Of a stretch of DNA of 64,000 nucleotides, positions 34,651 to 42,164 are shown piece after piece (position 1 is the first letter of the stretch; each line of letters begins with the position of its first letter). Where the stretch lies: assembly GCF_035953295.1 (NCBI RefSeq), contig NZ_CP108370.1, forward strand, positions 2,356,001 to 2,420,000. The letters are read 5' to 3'. The notes beneath the pieces are model-generated. The model was given only the letters and a program-made list of their open reading frames with translations, was not told the DNA's origin and searched no databases. Made by a program: the position numbers and the translations under genes. This DNA is from Streptomyces sp. NBC_01335. Lineage in GTDB: Bacteria; Actinomycetota; Actinomycetes; Streptomycetales; Streptomycetaceae.

Positions 34651-35187
34651 GTGAAGATTTTGACCAGGCGTGAGATTTTGATCGCTTCGCTCGTGGCCGC
34701 CGGCTCCTCGAACCGGGATATCGCTGAGGCTCTGTGCATCAGCCCGCACACGGTGGCGGCTCATTTATGCAACATGCTCCGAAGAACGGGCGCATCGAAT
34801 CGCACGGAAATGATTGCGCGACTGTACGCCCAGGGTGTTCTGGTCCAGGGGATCTGGCCGCCGCTGCCCGCGGACGAGCGGAAGCGGCAGGAGGCCCCCG
34901 GGGGCATCGGCGCCCTCGCGGTGCTGACGGTCGCGGAGCGCTCCATCGGATCGGCCGGCGTCCCTGTCGACTGGCCGCACTACGGGAACGAGGTACCGGT
35001 AGTCATGCCCTTCGACGCCCTGCACGCACTACGTGAGGCCGGCCACCCGGTGGACCTGCTGGCGGTCGAGCAGCGCTCGGTCCTCTCGGGGCTCAGCGAG
35101 CACGAGGTCCAGGTCCTCAACACCGTCAAGGAGCGGCTGGAAGCGGTGTCCGGTGAGGTGGAGGGACAGGACCTCAAGCTCCTGTGA
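34651..35187 (+). CDS. LuxR-type regulator fused to a precursor-leader-like domain
   Basis: From GTG 34651 (TTG 34660 has better ribosome-site spacing and is an alternative) the protein has 178 residues. Residues 4-60 are a LuxR/FixJ helix-turn-helix (LTRREILIASLVAAGSSNRD, then TVAAHLCNMLRRTGA). After a linker, residues 124-173 repeat the leader region of the precursor encoded next door: LHALREAGHPVDLL and ERLEAVSGEVEGQ, 29 of 50 identical and ungapped. It ends in DLKLL without Cys. Codon 39 is TTA (34765-34767), the bldA-dependent Leu codon. No receiver domain is present. The leader copy may let maturation enzymes bind and gate the regulator; that is inference. Coupled by GTGA to the next gene. 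Confidence 0.85.
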   Translation: MKILTRREILIASLVAAGSSNRDIAEALCISPHTVAAHLCNMLRRTGASNRTEMIARLYAQGVLVQGIWPPLPADERKRQEAPGGIGALAVLTVAERSIGSAGVPVDWPHYGNEVPVVMPFDALHALREAGHPVDLLAVEQRSVLSGLSEHEVQVLNTVKERLEAVSGEVEGQDLKLL

Positions 35188-38100
35188 ACGACGCCGCGCG
35201 GTGCGGCGGTTGCCGTGCCACGGTGCCGGACGGAGCCCGGTTCTGCCCGGAGTGCGGCACCCCGGTCGTCGTGGGGGCGCCGTCGTCGGACAGCCGCAGA
35301 ATCGTCACGGCGCTCTTCATCGACCTCGTCGGCTCGACGGTGCTCGCCGAGACCCTGGACCCCGAAGCGCTGCGGCGCACGATGGACCGGTACTACCGGG
35401 CCTGCACGACGGCGGTCACCGAACACGGGGGCGTCGTCGAGAAGTTCATCGGCGACGCCGTGATGGCGGTCTTCGGGGCGTTCGTCACCCATGAGGACGA
35501 CGCCCTGCACGCGGTCCGGGCGGCGTGCGCCGTCCGGGAGGCCGTGACGGCCATCGGCACCGGTGCCGGAGGGTCCCGCGCGGGGGTGCCGCTGGACACC
35601 CACTGCGGGATCGCTTCGGGAGAGGCCGTGGTGGCGGGGGCACTCGGCGGCGCGGCCAGGGTGGTCGGGGACGTCGTGCACACCGCCGCCCGCCTCCAGT
35701 CGCACGCCGAGCCGCACGAGATCCTCGTCGGCGAGGAGACGGCCCGCCTGGTCGGCGGCCGGGTCCGTATGGAGGCCGTCGCACCGCTGCGGGTGAGGGG
35801 CAAGCGCGAACCGGTCGCCGCCCGGCGGGTCCTGTCCGTCCTCGACGCGGCGAGCCGGGAGGACCTGGTCCCGCTCGTCGGGCGCGACGGTGAACTACGG
35901 CTCCTGTTGGACGAGTTCGCGGAAACCCGGGGCGAGCGCCGCAGCCTCCTCGTCACGGTCGCCGGCCCCCCGGGCATCGGCAAGTCGCGCCTGGTGCGGG
36001 AGTTCCTGGGCCGGGCCGGGGAGGACGCCGTCGTCCTGAGGGCCGGCTGCCAGGCGTACGGCGCCGGACTCGCCCACCGCCCGCTGGCCGAGGCGGTCTG
36101 GTCGCTGCCCGGCGGCTGGGAGGAGGCGCAGGGGGCGCTGGAGACGCTGCGCCCGAGCGCGGACCGCGCCGTCACCGCCCTCGCGGTCGCCCTGGGCATC
36201 CGCACCGAGAGCGGGCTCCCGGTGAGCGTCGACGAGATCGGGTGGGCGTTCCGGCGGCTCCTGGAGGCCCTGGGCCGCCACACCCCGGTGATCCTGGTCC
36301 TGGAGGACTTCCAGTGGGCGCAGCCGACCCTCTCCGACATGGTCGCCGATTTCGGCAAGGGCGCCCGGGACACCCCGCTGCTGGTCATCCGCGTGGCGCG
36401 CGCCGAGACGGGCGCGGTGCCGGCCGGGGACCTCGCCCTGCGTCTCGACGCGCTGCCGCCCGCGCAGACCGAGCGGCTGGTGGGACTGCTCGCGGACCGG
36501 GCGGAGGTCGCCGCGCAGGAGGCGGTCGCCACCGAGGACGACCTGGCCCGGGTCGTGCGGGAGTGCGACGGCAACCCGCTGTTCGCCGAGCTGCTCCTGG
36601 AGAACCTGGTCGGCCGGGAGGCCGTGGACCGGGGCGTTCCCACGTCGATCCGGGTCCTGTTGACGGCCTGGCTGGACCGGCTGCCGGCTGCCGACCGGGC
36701 CGTGCTGGAACGAGCGGCGGTGGTGGGTGGGTCGTTCGGTGCCGAGGAGGTGCGCGCACTCGCCGTGAACGAGCCGGCGCTGGCGGGCGGGGTCCTCGAC
36801 GACGCCCTGGCCAGGCTGGTGCGCTCCCGGGTGATCCATCTGTCCGGCTCGCCCGGCACGTACCGGTTCACCCGCGCACTGGCCCGGGACACGTTGTACG
36901 AGATGACCTCGAAGGCCCGGCGCGCGGCCTGGCACACCGTGCTCGCGGACCGGCTCGAAGCCCGTCCGCCGGGCCCGGCCGCGGAGAGCGACCTCGCCCA
37001 CCGCCTGGAGTCCGCGTGCCGCCTGCTGTCCGAGGCCGATCCGGGCGATCCCGGGCTGCCCGCGCTGACCGGGCGTGCGGCCCGCGCCCTGGTGGCCACC
37101 GGGTACCGGGCGCTGCACCGCCGGGACCTGCCCGCAGCCGTCTCGCTGATGGAACGCGGGCGCGGTCTCACTCCGGACGGCGACCCCCAGCACCGGGTAC
37201 TCGCCGCCCGCATCACCGACACGTATGCCGCGCTGGGCCGTTGGGACAGCGCCCGGCAGGCCGTGGCGGAGGCGGAGCGCAGGAACGGGGCCGACGCCCC
37301 GACCCGGGACACCTGCGCCATCCTGCGGCAGCTGATCGCTCTGCGCTCGGGCGGGGCGGAGCCCGCCGGGGCCCCGTACGCCCCGGGTGCCGGACGTGCC
37401 GAGCCCGGTCCGGCGGACGACCTGAGCTGGTGCAGGCTGCACCAGCTGTCCTCGCTGCGGAGCTTCGCCGAGGGCCGGGTCGGCGCGGCGGAGGGCTCGA
37501 TGCGTGACGCGCTCCGCCGGGCGCGCGGGCTCGGCGACACCTACGAGGGGAACCGCATCCTCGCGTCGATCTGTGAGCTGACGCAGTGGTCGCCGACCCC
37601 GCTCACCCAGGCCATCGACCTCTGCGAGGAGCTGGTCCGGCGGTTCGACGGCGACCGGAGCCTGCTCGTGCCGGTCCTGCTCACCCGGGCCCGGCATCTG
37701 GCCCTGTCGGACCGGGTGGACGCGGCCCGCGAGGACATCGCGCTGGTCCGCAGGCACTGCGACGACCTGGCACTGGCCCTCGGAACGCTCGCGGCCGGCC
37801 AGACGGCGGGGTTCGTCGAGTCCCTCGCCGGGGCGCACCTGCCGGCCGCCGGCCACTACACGGCCGCGGCGGACGGGCTCGCCGCTCTGGGGCAGACGCG
37901 GACGGCGGCCACCCTGCGCCTGTACGCGGCCCGGGAGCGGTTCTGCGCCGGGGACGGCTTCGGTCCGGACGCGGCCGAGCTCGCCGGGCCGCCCGCGGAC
38001 CGGCCGGAGGAGACCCGTACCCGGGCCGTCCGGCTGGCGCTGCGGGCGCGGGTGCGGGCGCGGGCCGGGGCGTACGGGGACGCGGTCGGGGACGCCGAGC

Positions 38101-38312
38101 GGGCGACCGCCACGCTGGAGGGCACCGACGACCCCTGTCTCATCGGTGACGTCTGGTTCGAGGCGGCCCGGGTGCTGGACGCCGCCGGTGAACCGGAGCG
38201 CGCCCGGCATGCCGCCGGGCGGGCGCTGGACGCCCTGACGGCGAAGGAGGCCGTGCTCCCCGCCCGGACGGTGCGGGCGTGGAGAGCGGCCGGAGCGTGG
38301 GAGAACCGATGA
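35184..38312 (+). CDS. Adenylate/guanylate cyclase-AAA-TPR signalling protein
   Basis: The 1042-residue protein has an N-terminal zinc ribbon (Cys7, Cys10, Cys21, Cys24), a class III nucleotidyl cyclase domain (about 38-215) with both metal Asp residues (Asp47 in ALFIDLVGS, Asp91 in FIGDAVMAVFG), an AAA/STAND ATPase (Walker A GPPGIGKS at 261-268, Walker B ILVLEDFQWA) and a long TPR-like helical C-terminus. It resembles the CyaA-ATPase fusions common in actinobacteria. It is coupled to the LuxR-leader gene by GTGA and to the subtilase by ATGA, which makes it part of the cluster's regulatory arm. The signal sensed is unknown. Confidence 0.88.
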   Translation: MNDAARCGGCRATVPDGARFCPECGTPVVVGAPSSDSRRIVTALFIDLVGSTVLAETLDPEALRRTMDRYYRACTTAVTEHGGVVEKFIGDAVMAVFGAFVTHEDDALHAVRAACAVREAVTAIGTGAGGSRAGVPLDTHCGIASGEAVVAGALGGAARVVGDVVHTAARLQSHAEPHEILVGEETARLVGGRVRMEAVAPLRVRGKREPVAARRVLSVLDAASREDLVPLVGRDGELRLLLDEFAETRGERRSLLVTVAGPPGIGKSRLVREFLGRAGEDAVVLRAGCQAYGAGLAHRPLAEAVWSLPGGWEEAQGALETLRPSADRAVTALAVALGIRTESGLPVSVDEIGWAFRRLLEALGRHTPVILVLEDFQWAQPTLSDMVADFGKGARDTPLLVIRVARAETGAVPAGDLALRLDALPPAQTERLVGLLADRAEVAAQEAVATEDDLARVVRECDGNPLFAELLLENLVGREAVDRGVPTSIRVLLTAWLDRLPAADRAVLERAAVVGGSFGAEEVRALAVNEPALAGGVLDDALARLVRSRVIHLSGSPGTYRFTRALARDTLYEMTSKARRAAWHTVLADRLEARPPGPAAESDLAHRLESACRLLSEADPGDPGLPALTGRAARALVATGYRALHRRDLPAAVSLMERGRGLTPDGDPQHRVLAARITDTYAALGRWDSARQAVAEAERRNGADAPTRDTCAILRQLIALRSGGAEPAGAPYAPGAGRAEPGPADDLSWCRLHQLSSLRSFAEGRVGAAEGSMRDALRRARGLGDTYEGNRILASICELTQWSPTPLTQAIDLCEELVRRFDGDRSLLVPVLLTRARHLALSDRVDAAREDIALVRRHCDDLALALGTLAAGQTAGFVESLAGAHLPAAGHYTAAADGLAALGQTRTAATLRLYAARERFCAGDGFGPDAAELAGPPADRPEETRTRAVRLALRARVRARAGAYGDAVGDAERATATLEGTDDPCLIGDVWFEAARVLDAAGEPERARHAAGRALDALTAKEAVLPARTVRAWRAAGAWENR

Positions 38313-39184
38313 GCGATCCACCCTGGAGACGGCCCGCGCGGCCCTACACGCCGGGCGTACCGGCCTGGGGCGCGACGAGGGCGCAGGCGCGTGAGAGGTT
38401 CGCGTCCGTCCCCCTGGAATCGGTCTCCCCGGAGTGGGCGTGGGGCGGAGCCGACGGTTCCGGGGTCCGGGTGTGCGTCGTGGACAGCGGGGTCGAGGGC
38501 GGCCACCCGATGGTCGGCCCGGTCGACCTCGCCATGACGGCCGCGACGGCCGAGGACGGCGAGGTGGAGATGGTGCCGTGCGAGCCCACCGACCGCGCCG
38601 GACACGGCACCGCCTGCGCCGGGGTGATCCGGTCCCTCGCGCCGGGGGTCTCGGTCTCGTCCGTCCAGGTGCTGACCGACGGCAAGACGGGCAGCGGCCC
38701 GGCGCTCATCGCCGGGCTCTCCTGGGCCGTCGAGCAGAACTTCGACGTCATCAACCTGAGCCTGGCAACGACCCGGCCGGCCCTGACCGCGCAGCTCCAC
38801 GAGCTCGCCGACCGGGCCTACTTCCGCCGGTGCGCGCTCGTCGTCTCCGCGCACAACCGGCCGGTGACCAGCTATCCCTGGTCGTTCTCCTCGGTGATCT
38901 CCGTCGCGAGCCACGACGAGGACGACCCGATGACGTACTACTACAACCCCGCGCCGCCCGTGGAGTTCCACGCGCGCGGTGTGCGCGTCCCCGTGGCGTG
39001 GCCCGGCGGCGGCACCATCCGCTCGACCGGCAACAGCTTCGCCGCGCCCCACATCTCGGGCCTGTGCGCGCTGATCCTCGGCAAGCACCCCTGGCTCACG
39101 CCGTTCCAGCTCAAGACGGTGCTGTTCCTCTGCGCCGGAAACACCACCGGTCGACTTGGAGGTGCGCATGACGAAACCCGTTGA
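38309..39184 (+). CDS. S8 subtilisin-like protease without signal peptide
   Basis: The 291-residue protein has a complete catalytic triad: Asp59 in VCVVDSGVEGGHP, His99 in DRAGHGTACAGV and Ser243 in GNSFAAPHIS, plus the oxyanion Asn183. There is no signal peptide and no long propeptide, so it should act in the cytoplasm. In a RiPP context this fits leader removal. It overlaps the cyclase gene by ATGA and the GAF gene by 17 bases. A regulatory protease acting on the LuxR-leader fusion is an alternative. Confidence 0.88.
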   Translation: MSDPPWRRPARPYTPGVPAWGATRAQARERFASVPLESVSPEWAWGGADGSGVRVCVVDSGVEGGHPMVGPVDLAMTAATAEDGEVEMVPCEPTDRAGHGTACAGVIRSLAPGVSVSSVQVLTDGKTGSGPALIAGLSWAVEQNFDVINLSLATTRPALTAQLHELADRAYFRRCALVVSAHNRPVTSYPWSFSSVISVASHDEDDPMTYYYNPAPPVEFHARGVRVPVAWPGGGTIRSTGNSFAAPHISGLCALILGKHPWLTPFQLKTVLFLCAGNTTGRLGGAHDETR

Positions 39185-39722
39185 CGCCGCGACGCCCGTG
39201 GAGCGCCGCCTGCTGCAGTCCATCGTGGAAGTCGCGCGCCATGCCTTCGGCGCTGCGGCCTCCTCGATCTTCCTCATCGATCCGGAGACCGGTGACCTGG
39301 TCTTCGAGGCCGTGGCCGGTGAGGGCGACGGCCAACTCGTCGGTACGCGTTTCCCGGCGGGGACCGGCATCGCGGGCTGGGTCGCCTCGTCCGGTCAGTC
39401 GATGCTCGTCGACGACCTGCGCGAGTCGCGGCACTTCTCGGGCGATGCCGCCGCTTCCACCGGGTACGTGCCCGACAGCATCATGGCCGCGCCGCTGTTC
39501 GGCGACGACGAGTGCGTGGGCGTGCTGGAGGTACTGGACCGGGGCGCCGGCGGCGCACGGGAGATGGCGGACGTCGAACTCCTCGGGCTGCTCGCCGACC
39601 AGGCCGCCATCGGGCTCGAACTGCTCACCCGGCTGCGCGCCGCCGACCCGAGCAACCGTTCCGACAAGGCCCTGCGGCTCCTGGAGATGGCGGAATCGCT
39701 GCTGTCCCCGACCCATGGCTGA
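39168..39722 (+). CDS. GAF-domain protein
   Basis: ATG 39168 is preceded by TTGGAGG and lies inside the end of the protease gene. The 184-residue protein is a single GAF domain (about 10-155: ASSIFLIDPETGDLVFEAV, GTGIAGWVASSGQSMLVDD, DSIMAAPLFGDDECVGVLEV) with a short helical tail. No kinase, phosphatase or cyclase output domain is attached, so it probably senses a small ligand or redox state and works through a partner such as the cyclase protein encoded two genes upstream. Confidence 0.88.
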   Translation: MTKPVDAATPVERRLLQSIVEVARHAFGAAASSIFLIDPETGDLVFEAVAGEGDGQLVGTRFPAGTGIAGWVASSGQSMLVDDLRESRHFSGDAAASTGYVPDSIMAAPLFGDDECVGVLEVLDRGAGGAREMADVELLGLLADQAAIGLELLTRLRAADPSNRSDKALRLLEMAESLLSPTHG

Positions 39723-40713
39723 GCGGTGCGTCCTGCTGCTCACCAGACGGGACGACGGGGAGGCGACCGAGGCGTCAGCCCTGCTGCGCCGCATCGGGGT
39801 GTCCGTGCACCGGCTCGACGCGGACGGCCTGGCGGACGTCCGGGCCGTTCACGGGCCGGACGGTGTACTGACCCTGGACGGGCACCGGTTCGCCCCGACG
39901 GTGACCTGGCTGCGCCACTACTCCCTGCGGGCCGCGCCGGACGGACCGCCGGACGGTCCGGCCGGGGGGCGGATGGTGTACCGGGACGCGTGGACCGCGC
40001 TGGCCCAGCAGCTGGCCGCTGTCTCCCCGGCCACCGTCGGCGCCGCCGATCCGGGGCAGCTGGTGCAGCGGGCCCGGGCCCTGGCGCTCGGCGTACGCAT
40101 CCCGCGCGGGCTGGTCACCACCGACCCGGCGGACGCGGCCGGGCTGCTCCCGGCCGAGCGGTACGTGCTCAAGGTCCTCGACCGGCACTACGTGGAGCCG
40201 GAGCCCGGCCGGCTCGACTGGTACCTGCCGCGGGTCCTGGACCGGGAGCGGCTCGCCGGCCTGCCCGGCCTGCCCCGGGGCACACCGGTGATGCTCCAGG
40301 AGTACGTCGAGCACGACGCCGAGTACCGGGTCTACCTCGCCGGGGACGAGCTGCACGCCTTCGAGGTGGCCAAGGAGCACCCGGAGGACATCTGGACCCG
40401 CCCGGACGAGGTGGGGGTACGTCAGGTCCGGTGCCCGGCCGCCGTCGCGTCGGCGGCACGCGCCATCGCCCGGGAGACGGGTGCCGTCTTCGGGGCGTTC
40501 GACTTCCTCCGTGACCGGGACGGGGGCGAGCCGGTCTTCCTGGAGATGAACGCGCACGGCGACTGGCACTGGTTCGAGCGCAAGGCCGGCGTCGACGTGG
40601 TGACCCGGGCCGTGGTGCGGACCGTACGGGACCTGCACCGGGCCGCCGTCGGCAGCGCGCGCCCGGCGGCGGTCAGCCTGCTCGCCTTCCTCGGCGCGGG
40701 CCGGGGCGGGTGA
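39715..40713 (+). CDS. ATP-grasp ligase of the RiPP-like cluster
   Basis: The 332-residue protein has a pre-ATP-grasp N-terminal domain (1-110) and an ATP-grasp fold with Lys153 (YVLKVLD), the hinge MLQEYVEHDAEYRVYLAG and the metal-binding end VFLEMNAHGDWHWFE (272-288). That end resembles the E-N-x-x-G-x-W-x-W-x-E pattern of microviridin-type peptide ligases and other ATP-grasp RiPP enzymes. It could form an ester or amide on the peptide, or add an amino acid. It is the last gene of the rightward arm and overlaps the GAF gene by 8 bases. Confidence 0.82.
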   Translation: MAERCVLLLTRRDDGEATEASALLRRIGVSVHRLDADGLADVRAVHGPDGVLTLDGHRFAPTVTWLRHYSLRAAPDGPPDGPAGGRMVYRDAWTALAQQLAAVSPATVGAADPGQLVQRARALALGVRIPRGLVTTDPADAAGLLPAERYVLKVLDRHYVEPEPGRLDWYLPRVLDRERLAGLPGLPRGTPVMLQEYVEHDAEYRVYLAGDELHAFEVAKEHPEDIWTRPDEVGVRQVRCPAAVASAARAIARETGAVFGAFDFLRDRDGGEPVFLEMNAHGDWHWFERKAGVDVVTRAVVRTVRDLHRAAVGSARPAAVSLLAFLGAGRGG

Positions 40714-40770
40714 CCCGGCCGGCCGATGTCCCGCAGCCCCGGTCCTACGGCCCCGGCCCCACGGCCCGGG

Positions 40771-41103
40771 TCAGGCCGACTTCTTCCTCCGGACGCTCAC
40801 GACGAACTCGACCACGAGCGTCAGGACCATCAGCGCCAGGCAGAACACGAGCCCGAGCACCCCGGACGCGATGACGAAGACCGGGTCCAGGTCCGTGCAC
40901 TCCAAGGCCGAGGAGCAGCCGAGGGCGTGCGGGTCCGTCCGTGGGCCCATTGCCTCCTGGCCGATGACGGCGCAGACCACGGAGGCTGCGGCCGCGACGG
41001 ACAGCCCGATCCACCGCAGGCGCCGGGTTCCCCACCAGGACGCGATCCACCCCAGGAGGATCACCGCAGGCAGAATGAGTACGTAGGCGAGAACTACGCC
41101 CAC
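40771..41103 (-). CDS. Small integral membrane protein
   Basis: GTG 41103 follows GGAGGGA and gives 110 residues; it overlaps the end of the preceding gene by 10 bases. Three hydrophobic helices are visible (VVLAYVLILPAVILLGWIA, LSVAAAASVVCAVIG, VIASGVLGLVFCLALMVL) and a basic C-terminus (VSVRRKKSA). Two Cys (GCSSALEC) lie in a loop that is probably outside and may form a disulphide. The family is not recognised. It is the last gene of the operon with the Tat-exported and DUF1906 proteins. Confidence 0.65.
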   Translation of the reverse strand: MGVVLAYVLILPAVILLGWIASWWGTRRLRWIGLSVAAAASVVCAVIGQEAMGPRTDPHALGCSSALECTDLDPVFVIASGVLGLVFCLALMVLTLVVEFVVSVRRKKSA

Positions 41104-42164
41104 GTGGAATCCCTCCGCGACATCGTGGTCCGGCCGGTCTGCCGCTGGGTGACGTGGTTGCCCATGTCGATCAGGTTGACCGTCGGGTGTTTGACGGTCG
41201 GCAGGTCGCCCTTCAACGTACGGGTCCTCACCTTCAGTTCGAGGTCGAGCCGGTCGCCGGCCTTGAGCTTCGCCCTCGTGGCCCATCGGGTCTCGAACAA
41301 CGACGCGGTCCGGGTGTCCGAGAGGAGCCGCACTCCCGCGTCGTACGTCTTGTCGTTGAGCCGGGCGCCGACGATTCTGACGTCCGCGACCACCTGGGGG
41401 TCCAGTGCGACGGAGAACGACGCGGCCACCGGGGTCGTGCCCGGTCCGACGCTGCTCAGGGTGATCCGTGCGGGAAAGTAGTACCAGCGCGTGCCGTCGG
41501 CCCACTCGTGCCGGTTCCACACGCCGCTGACCTCCAGGCCCCACGGTGTGGCGACTCCGCCGAAGGCTTGCGGACGACCGGGCCGGAGGTTCCGCCGGCC
41601 CCCCGGCTTCGCGTCCATGTGACCCACGGCCGCGGTGGCTTCCGCGGGTCCGGCGACGAGGTCGTGGGGATACAGCACGGGGAAGGCGGTCCCGACGACG
41701 ACCACGGGGTTGCTGCCTGCGGGCAGCGCCTCGGCCAAGGTGATCGTGCAGGTGGTGACCAGAGTCCTGGGGTCGGTGGCGACGGCGCTCGTCGTGCGCA
41801 GCCGCCGGGTGCCGACGGTGGCCACCGCGCTGGGCAGCGGGGAGTAGATCCGGGGTTCGTAGCTGATGGCGACCTGGGTGCCGGCCGGCAGGTCCGTGTC
41901 CACGTGCTGTACCTGGACGGCGAGTTGTCTGGGGAACGCGGCCGGCGCGTGGCCGACCTTCGCGAGGACGGCGACCGGGCTCGCGGCGACCGGGACCAGT
42001 TCCACACCTGCGGCCGCGGTGTCGTCGGCACCCGCCGTGTCGGCCCACGCCAGGCCGGGACCGGCGAGGGTGACGGCGCCGACGCCCAGCGTCAGGCCGC
42101 CCAGTACCAGCACGTGCCGACGGGTGACGTTCGAGTCGTTCATGTCGAATTCTCGATTCCTCAT
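41094..42164 (-). CDS. Tat-exported protein of unknown function
   Basis: The frame starts at ATG 42164, overlapping the upstream stop (ATGA), 356 residues; ATG 42143 is an alternative. The N-terminus is a twin-arginine signal: TRRHVLVLGGLTLGVGA, then a cleavage site near AWA-DT. The mature part is rich in beta-strand-like segments (TQVAISYEPRIYSPLP, TCTITLAEALPAG, RWYYFPARITLSSVG) with no catalytic motif recognised. It may be a cell-surface or wall-binding protein working with the DUF1906 protein encoded just before it. Confidence 0.75.
   Translation of the reverse strand: MRNREFDMNDSNVTRRHVLVLGGLTLGVGAVTLAGPGLAWADTAGADDTAAAGVELVPVAASPVAVLAKVGHAPAAFPRQLAVQVQHVDTDLPAGTQVAISYEPRIYSPLPSAVATVGTRRLRTTSAVATDPRTLVTTCTITLAEALPAGSNPVVVVGTAFPVLYPHDLVAGPAEATAAVGHMDAKPGGRRNLRPGRPQAFGGVATPWGLEVSGVWNRHEWADGTRWYYFPARITLSSVGPGTTPVAASFSVALDPQVVADVRIVGARLNDKTYDAGVRLLSDTRTASLFETRWATRAKLKAGDRLDLELKVRTRTLKGDLPTVKHPTVNLIDMGNHVTQRQTGRTTMSRRDSTWA

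Noticed and set aside
28533..40713. Assignment to a known class (lanthipeptide, lasso peptide, thiopeptide, linaridin, microviridin)
   Set aside because: No LanB/C/M/KC dehydratase-cyclase, no lasso cyclase or B1/B2 proteins, no YcaO, and no microviridin-type core repeats (TxKxPSD) were found, although single enzymes resemble those in some of these classes.
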